This document shows positions 36,678-46,222 of a stretch of 64,000 bases of DNA, piece after piece (the first letter of the stretch is position 1; every line of letters begins with the position of its first letter). The translations under genes and the position numbers were made by a program. Source of the DNA: Oleiphilus messinensis (lineage in GTDB: Bacteria; Pseudomonadota; Gammaproteobacteria; Pseudomonadales; Oleiphilaceae); NCBI RefSeq assembly GCF_002162375.1, contig NZ_CP021425.1:4481001-4545000 (forward strand). The letters are read 5' to 3'. The notes under the pieces were generated by a model. That model had not been told where the DNA came from. It ran no database searches and worked only from the letters and a program-made list of their open reading frames with translations.

Positions 36678-36904
36678 GTCAAAGCATCCCAGTCAGCATC
36701 TATTGGAGAAGTAATATCATGTATTTTTGCGTTTGTGGCCAACGTGTCTAACTGTTTTTTTGCTTGTTCTCTTTTGTTTTCTGGCGGTGTTATTGTTGCT
36801 AACAACTTTCCGTTAGAGGTGACAGAAATTTGTTCGCCAGAGTTAGCTATCTCTAAATATTTCAAAAGGTTAGCTCTAAACTCACTAATGTTAATTGTCT
36901 GCAT
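36674..36904 (-). CDS. Cassette gene: Phd/YefM-type antitoxin
   Basis: 76 residues from ATG 36904; a longer upstream frame is unlikely. The N-terminus MQTINISEFRANLLKYLEI and KLLATITPP match the Phd/YefM DNA-binding fold. It precedes and overlaps the PIN toxin gene. TTGTACAA repeats 18 and 31 bases upstream are likely its own operator. Confidence 0.85.
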   Translation of the reverse strand: MQTINISEFRANLLKYLEIANSGEQISVTSNGKLLATITPPENKREQAKKQLDTLATNAKIHDITSPIDADWDALT

Positions 36905-36921
36905 GGTTTTACCTGTATTTA

Positions 36922-36942
36922 TTGTACAAGAATATTGTACAA
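36922..36942. promoter_or_regulatory. Operator-like TTGTACAA pair
   Basis: TTGTACAA, itself a palindrome, occurs at 36922-36929 and 36935-36942, 13 bp apart. It lies directly upstream of the antitoxin start. Toxin-antitoxin pairs commonly repress themselves through such sites; binding is inferred. Confidence 0.6.
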
Positions 36943-36965
36943 CTATATTCCAATAAATCATGCAT

Positions 36966-37566
<601 letters not shown>

Positions 37567-37586
37567 GTTACACGATAAGGTCATCC

Positions 37587-38327
37587 ATGCTTGAAACTAT
37601 AATTGTCGTAATATTAGTTATCGTATTTTGGAACCCAATATTTATGAATACCATTGGGCCATTTATTATTTGGAAAACTCAGAAAATTCCTACTGACATT
37701 AATTTTGTATCGGTTGATGAGTCCAAATTTATAAGTGAGAGAAACGAAATATTTCATTCATACGACAAGAGTTTATCTGAATCCGGTTTTTCCAATATTG
37801 GCTCCTCATTGATGATGAACTCACATTCGACAGGCCACTTTCGCCTCTACTGGAACAATGAAAACACAATGGCAGCAATGGTTGTGAATATGGTTAGCAA
37901 AGTCGAAGACATCACCTATTTAGAGATAACGCAAAAATATGAGGATGGCGTTGTAATTGATGTGAACAACAGTCCTGTACCGGAATCATATCCTAAAATG
38001 GACTTTAAGCTTGTTTTTAGATATCCAAAATTGCACTCTGCTGATGAGATGGTCAAAATATTACAGAATATAAAATCGAAAACCAAACCTGGGTCAACCC
38101 CGGTTAGTATTTCAGGTGGTTTCAAAGAAGTTTCTGAATTTATACGAAAAGAATCTGATGAGCTGCTTAGGTTGGGCTTGGTCAAAAATGAAATTGACGA
38201 AACAGGAAAGCGTTCGCTCACTTTAAAGGGAGCTTTCGCAATGACGTTTCGATCAGTACCGCCAGGTAGACGTATTCGTGCATACCTTTCTGAAAAGAAT
38301 GCCAGAAAGTATAGTGAAAGCGTGTAA
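37587..38327 (+). CDS. Cassette gene: membrane-anchored protein of unknown function
   Basis: 246 residues from ATG 37587; an upstream in-frame start lies in IS sequence. The N-terminus is a membrane helix (MLETIIVVILVIVFWNPIFM). The remaining ~215 residues are soluble and mixed alpha/beta (ESGFSNIGSSLMMNSHSTGH, NTMAAMVVNMVSKVEDIT). No domain is recognised. The stop codon overlaps a group II intron fragment. Low GC. Confidence 0.6.
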   Translation: MLETIIVVILVIVFWNPIFMNTIGPFIIWKTQKIPTDINFVSVDESKFISERNEIFHSYDKSLSESGFSNIGSSLMMNSHSTGHFRLYWNNENTMAAMVVNMVSKVEDITYLEITQKYEDGVVIDVNNSPVPESYPKMDFKLVFRYPKLHSADEMVKILQNIKSKTKPGSTPVSISGGFKEVSEFIRKESDELLRLGLVKNEIDETGKRSLTLKGAFAMTFRSVPPGRRIRAYLSEKNARKYSESV

Positions 38328-38589
38328 TCGGGTAACCGGGGGTATCTAGCCCCCAGTCCCCACAACACCCTGCATGCCTGCGCGGCCCGGCGTTCCCGCA
38401 CAGGGCGTTTCATTCAGGATAGTAAAGCTTAATCCAACCATCGCGTAATGAATAAAGTCCCTCAGATTTCAAAAACTCCAGTGACAGAACCTGATTGATA
38501 CCCGGAGTTTTAGAACTGCGCCACGGGCCTTTACTGGTAATGCCAAACGCGACCGCGGCTTGAACATGCACACCTTGCCTCATAAGATT
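38326..38589 (-). mobile_element. Group IIC intron fragment, 3' end
   Basis: About 264 bp, nearly the same fragment as 35747-36009, including the same internal cut (ATAAGATT joined to ACGTACATATATTGC). The shared junction means the fragment and its neighbour were copied together, not formed twice. Confidence 0.85.
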
Positions 38590-38629
38590 ACGTACATATA
38601 TTGCAATCTGTATTGCCTTTTATCCGGTC

Positions 38630-38707
38630 GACTCGAATCTTGCCTGTAAGCTCGTCATTAAAGCGACTGATCGCACGAAATTGAAATAACGAAATAAATA
38701 ACTGATA
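38630..38707 (+). mobile_element. Internal IS1182 tail fragment
   Basis: About 78 bp of IS1182 downstream sequence (CTTGCCTGTAAGCTCG to GAAATTGAAATAACG), without the right inverted repeat. It directly precedes a cassette gene that seems to have lost its start, so a deletion probably removed the right end and the gene's 5' end together. Confidence 0.7.
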
Positions 38708-38745
38708 ACGTAAAATATCTGTTTTTATTCGGGCTTTGTTGCTTT

Positions 38746-39261
38746 ATGGGAACATTTTATTTGCAAGCAAGAGATGTTCGAAGTGCTCCAGAAGTATTTA
38801 CGGTTTTCCCGAATAATGTAGATAGAACTTTTAGCCGAAGAATTGAGCTGAGCCCTGAAGATAACTCTTTCGGTATCTATGGTAGTTATGAGGCAGGCAG
38901 GCATCCTGATTTCCCTCCACGCGAGATACGTTTACGTGTGTTAAAAGAGAACGATGTGGTAATTTCAAAGAAATTATCGATGAGCCGTGTCTACGGTGGA
39001 GATATTACACCTTACGGATATTATACTGAAGTTACTTACGGCGAGTTTGATATTTCTGAAAGTGGTATATACACAGTGGAAATTGAATTGCTTTCTCCCA
39101 TTGAAAATATACGCAGCTATCAGTTAACTGTGCGCTCGAACATACATTCCTGGTATCAAATTATTAGTTTTATTTTGGGAGTTATTCTTATGTTTACGGG
39201 CGGGATTATTGGGGGGTGGAGAAAAGTCAAAGATGTCCTTAGTAAGTACTTTAAGATTTAG
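38746..39261 (+). CDS. Cassette gene: membrane protein of unknown function, probably 5'-truncated
   Basis: 171 residues from the first ATG, but the frame is open upstream to 38707 through hydrophobic codons (KYLFLFGLCCF) that look like a signal peptide without a start codon. IS1182 sequence abuts this point, so the true start was probably lost. The middle has repeated beta strands and the C-terminus a membrane helix (WYQIISFILGVILMFTGGII) followed by a basic tail. It may be non-functional. No homology is recognised. Confidence 0.55.
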   Translation: MGTFYLQARDVRSAPEVFTVFPNNVDRTFSRRIELSPEDNSFGIYGSYEAGRHPDFPPREIRLRVLKENDVVISKKLSMSRVYGGDITPYGYYTEVTYGEFDISESGIYTVEIELLSPIENIRSYQLTVRSNIHSWYQIISFILGVILMFTGGIIGGWRKVKDVLSKYFKI

Positions 39262-39645
39262 AGCTTAAGATTATTCAAAAGTTTGTCTATTGGACAGGCA
39301 TTTGTTTACTCCCTATATCGAGAAAGTATTGAATTATTGGAATCTTGCAGCGTGACAGCAGGTATAAGTATGAGTCCGGGTGACTTTAGATTGGCTTGCA
39401 AACCCGGAGATAGAGCGATTGATCCCACACGTAACAAAGACAGCCATCCGTAAGTTCCAAACGGCGGATTACGCCCCACAGTACATCAGTTAGCACAGGT
39501 CAGGCGCAATTTGCGGATTAAAACGAAAATTTGGTCGTGAGACGCCCGGAATTAAGCTGGCAGGGATGTAAATAGCAAATTCAGAGCGCAAAATGCTCCC
39601 GAGATCGCTCGTTAGTGTTTTAAGATGAAGGGTTATATTAGGTAC
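39262..39645. other. Mosaic of IS1182 and attC-like sequence
   Basis: No gene seen. It includes IS1182-like sequence around 39318-39425 (ATCGAGAAAGTATTGAATTA, GCAAACCCGGAGATAGAGCG), then a 27-bp sequence at 39431-39457 that recurs at 40933-40959 (starts GTAACAAAGACAGCC), then GGCGGATTACGCC-type palindromic sequence. This is the left side of the REP-associated transposase element. Confidence 0.6.
39431..39457. repeat. 27-bp repeat, left copy
   Basis: Identical to 40933-40959, in the same orientation. The two copies flank the REP-associated transposase region. It begins GTAACAAAG, like an attC R'' box, so either attC halves or a duplicated insertion target is possible. Confidence 0.85.
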
Positions 39646-40629
39646 TTATGTCGGAAACAAACTTCGACACTGGGCCAATCCAGAAACCCGTCGGTGACCG
39701 AGGCCCTGACTGGCGATTTTCACCTGTTCAGCTTTGCCAACGAAGGTCGGGAATAAGGATTCCATCTTTCCTGTGAGTTGAGTCCACTGTCTTTCGTTGA
39801 TCTTCAGACGTTGCAATATCGGCGGTAGAGATGTTGAGATCGATCCGCGCTTGTCGTCCCGTTGAATTCGTCCGGTCCAATCCAGTAGCTCGAGGTAATC
39901 TTGTAAGTTAAACTGAAGGCCGTCCGGTTGGTCTTTTCTGGGGTTTCCGACGAAGGGTAACAGATAACCCGGTTGATGAGGTGTGTCAGCCTTTGCCGCT
40001 TTAATCCGTTTTTGAACAGATGTGTGATCCGATGATTCCGGCGAATCGGCAATACCGGCGCGGATCGGGTTCAGATCGACATAGGCGAGACAAGCTGCTA
40101 AGGCTTGTTCATCCAGTAACGCCTGACATTTAAACCTGCCTTCCCAGAAGCGTCCAGTGCATTGATCTTCCTGATTGGCTGCACGCGCTATGGGTTCATT
40201 CAATGATCGCATGAACCAGCTGATATCTTGTAAACGCGCTCGCCATAGTTTTGCTAAGCTATTTAAACGGTGGTACTCACAGTCGAGTAATGTATCGCCA
40301 GATAAATACCGCTTGGAAAGTGCATTCCCGGCGTAAACACCATGCCAACGTTCAATGACGTCTCTTGTGCTCCAGCTTTCGGCCTTCGCTTGATTGATCC
40401 GAAGTACGGTATGGGTGTGGTTTGACATGACGGCAAAAGCGCAGACATCAATGGCAAAGGTGCGTGCCAACAGGATCAATCGATCCTCGACCCATTGTCT
40501 CCGGTGTTCGTAGCTTTTACCGGTGAAATGATCGACACCACAGAGGAAACTTCGGCGCACGCAGCGGGATATACAGTGGTAGTAGGGCGTTGCGTCAAGT
40601 GAAATTTGAGCTTTCCTTGGTTTCGGCAT
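39646..40629 (-). CDS. REP-associated tyrosine transposase (IS200-like, Y1)
   Basis: A 327-residue protein. The Y1 HUH motif is in AVMSNHTHTVLRI, and the N-terminus KPRKAQISLDATPYYHCISR is typical of the long TnpA_REP (RAYT) group. These proteins mobilise REP-type palindromes or small single-stranded elements. It is complete and antisense to the array. Flanking sequence carries palindromic GGCGGATTACGCC at 39462 and a 27-bp direct repeat on both sides. A shared stretch (GTGGGTGTCTTGTTTTCCA) near 40705 also occurs at the IS110 fragments. Confidence 0.9.
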   Translation of the reverse strand: MPKPRKAQISLDATPYYHCISRCVRRSFLCGVDHFTGKSYEHRRQWVEDRLILLARTFAIDVCAFAVMSNHTHTVLRINQAKAESWSTRDVIERWHGVYAGNALSKRYLSGDTLLDCEYHRLNSLAKLWRARLQDISWFMRSLNEPIARAANQEDQCTGRFWEGRFKCQALLDEQALAACLAYVDLNPIRAGIADSPESSDHTSVQKRIKAAKADTPHQPGYLLPFVGNPRKDQPDGLQFNLQDYLELLDWTGRIQRDDKRGSISTSLPPILQRLKINERQWTQLTGKMESLFPTFVGKAEQVKIASQGLGHRRVSGLAQCRSLFPT

Positions 40630-40959
40630 GTCTTCAGATCCATTGAAGTATTATTTATCTGGCTGAATATACAGTTTTTTGGTCGTGAGTCAATGTATTG
40701 AGTGGGTGTCTTGTTTTCCACGGCTGGTTTTTTGGCACTTTTATGGGTATTCTTGATCATGAAAAAGGTGACTCTGATGTGCTTGGTTGTTTGATGATAA
40801 CCAATTGAATCAAATCGCCTTTTTCTTTTCAAGTACAATGTTGTTTGCAGAATTTAGGTACCAATTAAAAATACTTATATGGGTTATGAAGTTGAATGGT
40901 TATAAATCACCTAATCGGGTAACCAGGGGAGAGTAACAAAGACAGCCATCCGTAAGTTC
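40630..40959. other. Spacer right of the REP-associated transposase
   Basis: No gene. It carries GTGGGTGTCTTGTTTTCCA near 40704 (recurs as GTGGGCGTCTTGTTTTCCA beside the IS110 tails), then an 18-bp intron-like snippet at 40912-40930 (CTAATCGGGTAACCAGGGG) and the second 27-bp repeat at 40933-40959. Confidence 0.6.
40933..40959. repeat. 27-bp repeat, right copy
   Basis: Identical to 39431-39457. It abuts the IS1182 transposase fragment that begins at 40960. Confidence 0.85.
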
Positions 40960-41355
40960 GTGGTTCGAGAAAACCCACACGGTACTCCGAAAGCTTTTTT
41001 TGAGGGGCGGTTATTACAATACCGACACTGTGAATTCAACTCAAAGTGCATGAAAAATCCAAGTGCTGCAAACCATCGAAAAGGCACTGGAAGGCAAGTC
41101 TCATTCATAATTTCAGACAAGCGCAAGCCCAACTATACCGACTGGATGAAGCGCAGGGTTGATAGTGATGTGGGGAAGCAAATCTACAGTCACCGGATGT
41201 CTGTTGTAGAACCTGTTTTTGGCAATATTGGTACCACCAAAAAATTAAACCGCTTTAGCCTGAGAGGGAAAGCGAAGGTTCAAGGTCAATGGCAGTTGTA
41301 TTGTATGGTTCATAATATCGAGAAGGTATTGAATTATGGGGATATTGCAGCGTGA
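40960..41355 (+). pseudogene. IS1182-family transposase, C-terminal fragment
   Basis: The last ~131 residues of the transposase with the Glu-containing VVEPVFGNIGTTKKLN but no first two Asp motifs; no start codon at the junction is needed for function since it is a relic. Nearly identical to the complete copy. Confidence 0.85.
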
Positions 41356-41548
41356 CAGGCGGAATAAGCATGAGTGCGGTGGCTCGAAACCAGTCTGTTA
41401 TCTCGGATATAGAGTGATTGATCGCACCAATTGTAAATAACGAAATAATTAACTTGCCAGCGGATAAAATATGGCCAATGGTTAAGGGAATGAAATTAGA
41501 TTTGAGGTGTGTGGATATTGGGTCATGATGGGCTTTTTCTACAGCCTC
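40960..41548 (+). mobile_element. IS1182 3' half with right end
   Basis: About 590 bp: the C-terminal 131 residues of the transposase (40960-41355) and the tail to CTTTTTCTACAGCCTC. The next bases GTTAACC are an attC-type core directly before the next cassette gene. The left half is missing. Confidence 0.85.
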
Positions 41549-41570
41549 GTTAACCCAAAAGGAGTGAGCA

Positions 41571-42869
41571 GTGGCATCTCCACTATCTGATTTAGACGAA
41601 CTAGTCTTAAAATGCCGAGATCCAAAGGCTAAAAGTTACATCCGTGAAGCCGTTGCATGTTATAAATCTGGTGCGTTTAGATCAGCAATCGTGTCTACAT
41701 GGATTGCTGTCTCTTTCGATATAATTGATAAACTCAAAGACTTGTCATTGGCTGGTGACAGAGAGGCGGAAAAGCAAATAGAAACCTTCGAGAAAGCTAG
41801 AAGAGCTGGTGATATTGCTAATTCCCTAAAGTTCGAGAGAGATATATTGGAGGTCTGTAGGGATAAGCTTGAATTAATCTCACACGTAGAATTTATCGAT
41901 CTTGAGCGTTTGCAGCAAGACAGAAACCGTTGTGCTCACCCCTCAATGACAAGCGATGGCGAAATCTTTAATCCCTCAGCCGAGCTTTCACGGGTTCATT
42001 TACGTTCGGCTGTTGAACACTTATTGCAATATCCACCAGCACAAGGGAAATATGCATTGGATTCTTTGGTGAAAGAAGTAAATTCAGAATACTTTCCAAC
42101 CGAAATCAATAAAGCTGTAATTGCGTTCAATAATAGCCCGCTATACAAAGCTAGGGAAAGTCTTGTTAGAAATTTCATTATTGTACTCTTAAAGAAGCTA
42201 ATTAATGATGCAAAAGGTTACAAAGAGATTTCTAGAATTACTACTGCACTAAAAGCGATTGAAACACTTTACAGAGAAATTTATCGCGATACTCTCACCG
42301 GTAAATTGTCAAGCATCGTAAGAGCTGTTGATGACGGTAGTCTTGAAAAAATAATTCCGGTTATAGAAAGGTTGAATGATAGCTGGTCATATTTTGAAGA
42401 TGATGTTAAACAAAAAATCGAAGCATATGTCGAAAATTTACCTAAAGGTAAGCTAGATGATATTGAATTGTTTTTCTCGATTAAAGATTTAGTAGGTGCT
42501 GCAGAGAAACGATTGAAAAAGGCAACTAGAGCGGAGCTTGATGATCCGCTATTTTTTGTTTTACCTAGTCAAATTGCTGATAGGATAGTTGAACTTTATA
42601 TTGAATCGAGCTCCTTCGATCAGGCAAATAGCTTTGCTTCTACTGTTACTAGGTATGCAGGTGATTTTTCAATTGATCAAGTCAAGAAAATTATTAAGGG
42701 TTGTGGAGAAAACAATCAAATTGAACATAGTTTTGAAGTCGGAACTGTATTAAACGCATTGCGAAAAAATGAGAAAATAGATGATTCTCAATTTGACGAA
42801 TGGCTAAAAGAAGCTGGACTAGAAAAGTACAGCAAAAACGAAGATGATGACGAAGAAGAAAATGGTTAA
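41571..42869 (+). CDS. Cassette gene: HEPN-motif protein, family member 2
   Basis: A 432-residue protein with a GTG start at 41571 and AAGGAG six bases upstream. It shares its layout with the 31902 cassette: AVACYKSGAFRSAIVSTWIA then DRNRCAHP (R118-x4-H123, a HEPN RNase-type motif). The C-terminal half is helical and ends in an acidic tail. GC is low. Two versions of one family in a single cassette array suggest repeated capture of a selected function, likely a toxin or defence RNase. It starts after IS1182 end/GTTAACC and ends at an intact attC. Confidence 0.6.
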   Translation: MASPLSDLDELVLKCRDPKAKSYIREAVACYKSGAFRSAIVSTWIAVSFDIIDKLKDLSLAGDREAEKQIETFEKARRAGDIANSLKFERDILEVCRDKLELISHVEFIDLERLQQDRNRCAHPSMTSDGEIFNPSAELSRVHLRSAVEHLLQYPPAQGKYALDSLVKEVNSEYFPTEINKAVIAFNNSPLYKARESLVRNFIIVLLKKLINDAKGYKEISRITTALKAIETLYREIYRDTLTGKLSSIVRAVDDGSLEKIIPVIERLNDSWSYFEDDVKQKIEAYVENLPKGKLDDIELFFSIKDLVGAAEKRLKKATRAELDDPLFFVLPSQIADRIVELYIESSSFDQANSFASTVTRYAGDFSIDQVKKIIKGCGENNQIEHSFEVGTVLNALRKNEKIDDSQFDEWLKEAGLEKYSKNEDDDEEENG

Positions 42870-42969
42870 CAAGCGGCTGCACCGGACAAATTTCCGCTGT
42901 CACCTTTTTTGCGCTACGCTGGCAAAAAAGTCGCCATCGAAAATTTGCACGGTGAGTCGGGCGTTATAA
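42867..42969 (+). other. Intact attC site
   Basis: About 103 bp. It begins TAACAAGCGGCTGCACC (R'' box) overlapping the stop codon of the HEPN cassette and ends GTGAGTCGGGCGTTATAAG (R' core GTTATAA). CCGGACAAATTTCCG and CGAAAATTTGCACGG in the interior form paired arms. Confidence 0.85.
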
Positions 42970-42985
42970 GCAAAGGAGTGCATAA

Positions 42986-43420
42986 ATGTTCGTAATTAGA
43001 GAGATGTTAATTTCTGATTATCAGACTGTTATAGAATTATGGAACGAAACGGAAAACCTTTCATTGAGGGATGCAGATTCTAAACAAGGTATTGAAACAT
43101 ACCTTAATAGAAACAAAGGTCTTAGCTTTGTTGCATTACAAGAAAATGAAATAATTGGTGCATTATTGGTAGGCACCGATGGGCGCAGAGGGTATCTACA
43201 GCATTTATCAGTTTCGTCTGAACACAGAGGTAAAGGGGTTGGTAAAAAGCTTGTTTCTGAATCAATAAGTGCCTTATCATCAATCGGTATTTCAAAAACT
43301 CATTTGTTTGTTCTAAACGAAAATGTGCAAGCTCAAGAGTTTTACGAAAAGTGCGGATGGTTTCCAAGAGAAGAAATAAAAATGTATTCTTTTAATAGTT
43401 CAACTAACGTGAACGTATGA
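42986..43420 (+). CDS. Cassette gene: GNAT family N-acetyltransferase
   Basis: A 144-residue GNAT protein with AAAGGAG upstream. Motif A is YLQHLSVSSEHRGKGVGKKL (the RGKGVG turn), and the C-terminal LFVLNENVQAQEFYEKCGWF is typical of the family. It follows an intact attC by 16 bp. The substrate is not predictable from sequence. Confidence 0.87.
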   Translation: MFVIREMLISDYQTVIELWNETENLSLRDADSKQGIETYLNRNKGLSFVALQENEIIGALLVGTDGRRGYLQHLSVSSEHRGKGVGKKLVSESISALSSIGISKTHLFVLNENVQAQEFYEKCGWFPREEIKMYSFNSSTNVNV

Positions 43421-43433
43421 GAATCAAGCTTAT

Positions 43434-44037
<604 letters not shown>

Positions 44038-44043
44038 GTTAGC

Positions 44044-44445
44044 TTAAGGGTGCAAAACAATTGGTAAATGTAACTTATAATGTTGGAAATCTTTATCAGC
44101 TGTAAATATGGCTGCTTTTACTCTTGTTGTAACGGCACAGATTAAAAAATCAGTGTGCGATCCTTGTATCCCTTTAGCGCGACAGGTATTGGAGTATTCC
44201 GCTGCGAGAATATAGTCATCATCTATGACAGGTTGGTTAGGAAAGTAATCTAATTTTTGTTTAAGTTTGAGGTATTGGTTTCTGTCACTGTACCCAGAAA
44301 GGAGTTCTTGCCGCACGGGTCCAATTATCATTACTGAACCTTGGTCAATGATTTTAGAAAGTTCTGCGGCAATTTCCTTGTTTCTGGTGCTTTTGCCTCT
44401 TAATGCCAGTGACCATACACAAGTATCAATCAATATTTGGTTCAC
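44044..44445 (-). CDS. Cassette gene: VapC-type PIN-domain toxin
   Basis: A 133-residue PIN protein with a GTG start that shares one base with the antitoxin stop. The acidic active-site residues are D7 (MNQILIDTCVWSLAL), E47-region QELLSGYSDR, the SHTDFLICAV Asp and the IFTADKDFQHY Asp. It is a predicted ribonuclease. It is antisense to the array. Confidence 0.9.
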   Translation of the reverse strand: MNQILIDTCVWSLALRGKSTRNKEIAAELSKIIDQGSVMIIGPVRQELLSGYSDRNQYLKLKQKLDYFPNQPVIDDDYILAAEYSNTCRAKGIQGSHTDFLICAVTTRVKAAIFTADKDFQHYKLHLPIVLHP

Positions 44446-44636
44446 TAGCGGCCCTGTTTGTAATCATAGTCTTCATCGGCAGGCAAGTTACCGAATAATT
44501 CCTTAATTTCTTGCTGTTTTCTTCGTTCAATAAACTCTTTCAATGCCGCATTAACAGTATCTTTCTTGGATTTAAAACCACCGACTTTTAACGCTGCATC
44601 TAATAGACTATTATCCAATGCTAAATTTGTTGCCAT
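44445..44636 (-). CDS. Cassette gene: VapB-type antitoxin
   Basis: A 63-residue protein resembling VapB-family (ribbon-helix-helix-type) antitoxins: MATNLALDNSLLDAALKVGG, KKDTVNAALKEFIERRKQQE. It precedes and overlaps the VapC gene by one base. The basic core likely binds its own promoter. Confidence 0.85.
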   Translation of the reverse strand: MATNLALDNSLLDAALKVGGFKSKKDTVNAALKEFIERRKQQEIKELFGNLPADEDYDYKQGR

Positions 44637-44691
44637 AAATTACTCCTTACACAAAGGTCTACACATTATGGTATATCAAACAAAAAAAGCC

Positions 44692-44827
44692 AACAAGTGA
44701 CTATGTTCCCAAGTCAAGCTTTTAAGGCATTTTCTCATCCCAGAAAGTCCCATTCTTGACCATCGTATTCAGGGTAGTCAGTTGCTTCCGCATGCAGGCA
44801 ACCATGGCCACTTCTTGGGTTTGCCAG
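44692..44827 (-). mobile_element. IS110-family tail fragment (copy C), shorter
   Basis: Starts AACAAGTGACTATG like copies A and B, but ends after TTTGCCAG. Only ~135 bp remain. It directly follows the VapBC pair with no obvious IS1182 tail. Confidence 0.75.
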
Positions 44828-44906
44828 AATTAGTCACGCTTACTAATCCACTGCAGACAAGACAACAGACCCGGCCTTATATCTCTTGAAATAAGTAGGA
44901 AAAAAC

Positions 44907-45488
44907 ATGTTTAAATTTGCTACCATCGTGCTGTTAAGCTTATGCATAGTTGCTTGCACGGAAGATAAAAGAGAAAGCCAGCTAATGCCACTTTTTGATG
45001 ATTTGGTATCAAAACATGAGGTTGTCACCATTGAGTTTGAGCATGAGTTAAAAGAGTTTTCTGAGCGCTCTGTCCAAGAACAAGAAATGGGACGATTGAT
45101 GATGAGCGGTAAGCTGTCCGATGCTCAGAAAGAAAAGATGCAGCTAGTAATTTCTGAAGGACAAGCGCAACTGGCGAGGATGATAGATGCATCGAATGCA
45201 GTGATTGAGTCGACGACAAATATTATGTCTCTCATGTCCTCAATCTATGGAATGTGTGGACACCACGAATTAAGAGATAAGATATCCAGCTTTATCACCT
45301 TGCTCCAGACAAAGTATGAAGAAAAAAAGGATATTGATACCATCTATTGGAATTCTCTTTGGGCGTACGAAGATGATTTCAAGGATCTCGAGACAGATCA
45401 CGAATGCGCTGAATTTTTAAAAAGTAAAGACAATATCGATAACTTTATATCTGAGACTATTGAAAAGATGTCTAAAGTGGGTGCTTAA
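44907..45488 (+). CDS. Cassette gene: small lipoprotein of unknown function
   Basis: 193 residues. Lipobox IVAC lies in a short N-terminal signal (KFATIVLLSLCIVACTED). The remainder is helical and acidic (EFEHELKEFSERSVQEQEMG). No domain is recognised. It is likely inner- or outer-membrane tethered. It starts ~80 bp after the short IS110 fragment and has no clear attC after it. Confidence 0.65.
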   Translation: MFKFATIVLLSLCIVACTEDKRESQLMPLFDDLVSKHEVVTIEFEHELKEFSERSVQEQEMGRLMMSGKLSDAQKEKMQLVISEGQAQLARMIDASNAVIESTTNIMSLMSSIYGMCGHHELRDKISSFITLLQTKYEEKKDIDTIYWNSLWAYEDDFKDLETDHECAEFLKSKDNIDNFISETIEKMSKVGA

Positions 45489-45606
45489 AAAACGCTGCAC
45501 TGTTAGTTACCGACGTTGGTCTTGGTTGTGAGTGGAAAATGAATTCAAGGTGGGGGAGGTTTTACCATAAAACACTTCTTATACCTCTCAAAAAGGTGTC
45601 TGAGTA

Positions 45607-45762
45607 ATGAGCAGTTGTCCCCTACCCCATTCGTATGACTTTCACGGTCGTGAGGTTAGGTACAGTCAGTTGGGCGACGGTCCGCCAATGGTGTTGGTCC
45701 ATGGAACGCCTTGGTCGAATCTGGCATATTGGACAGCCCCCCTTAGCCAGTCTCATTCATAA
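45607..45762 (+). pseudogene. Alpha/beta-hydrolase N-terminal fragment
   Basis: A 51-codon frame from ATG 45607. The text HGREVRYSQLGDGPPMVLVHGTPW is the N-terminal part of an alpha/beta hydrolase (oxyanion-hole HGTPW). It stops by joining IS1182 sequence at ~45747, before the nucleophile. So the gene was truncated by a mobile-element rearrangement. It is too short to be functional. Confidence 0.7.
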
Positions 45763-45909
45763 TTTCAGACAAGCGCAAGCGCAACTATACCGACTGGATG
45801 AAGCGTAGGGTTGATGGTGACGCAAGGAAGCAAATCTACAGTCACCGGATGTATGTTGTAGAACCGGTTTTTGGCAATATTGGGTCATGATGAGCTTTTC
45901 TAAAGCCTC
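45748..45909 (+). mobile_element. IS1182 fragment with an internal deletion
   Basis: Transposase C-terminal codons are joined directly to the right end at AATATTGGGTCATG, deleting most of the tail; the deletion edges share AATATTGG. It ends CTTTTCTAAAGCCTC, followed by GTCAACT, a degraded attC-type core before the next cassette. Confidence 0.75.
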
Positions 45910-45964
45910 GTCAACTGAACGAAACTTCTTGCCACACTGAGAGTGACAGAATAGTATCACATTT

Positions 45965-46222
45965 ATGAAAACTGAATTGGTAACGACATTAAAGCGGCAA
46001 GCGACCAAAATACTCGCAGAGCTGCATGAAACAAAAGAGCCTGTTCTAATCACTGAGCATGGGAAGCCTTCGGCATACTTAATTGATTTTGAAGATTATG
46101 AATCAATGAAGGATCGTATGCAGATACTTGAAGGGATCGCTAGAGGCGAACGAGCAGTTTTTGAAGGGAAAGTTTATTCTGAATCGGAAGCGGAAGAGAA
46201 AATGAGCAAATGGCTCAAATAA
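45965..46222 (+). CDS. Cassette gene: Phd/YefM-family antitoxin
   Basis: An 85-residue antitoxin. KTELVTTLKRQATKILAELH and EPVLITEHGKPSAYLIDFED are typical Phd/YefM features. It overlaps the toxin gene by 13 bases. It probably represses its own promoter. Confidence 0.88.
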   Translation: MKTELVTTLKRQATKILAELHETKEPVLITEHGKPSAYLIDFEDYESMKDRMQILEGIARGERAVFEGKVYSESEAEEKMSKWLK

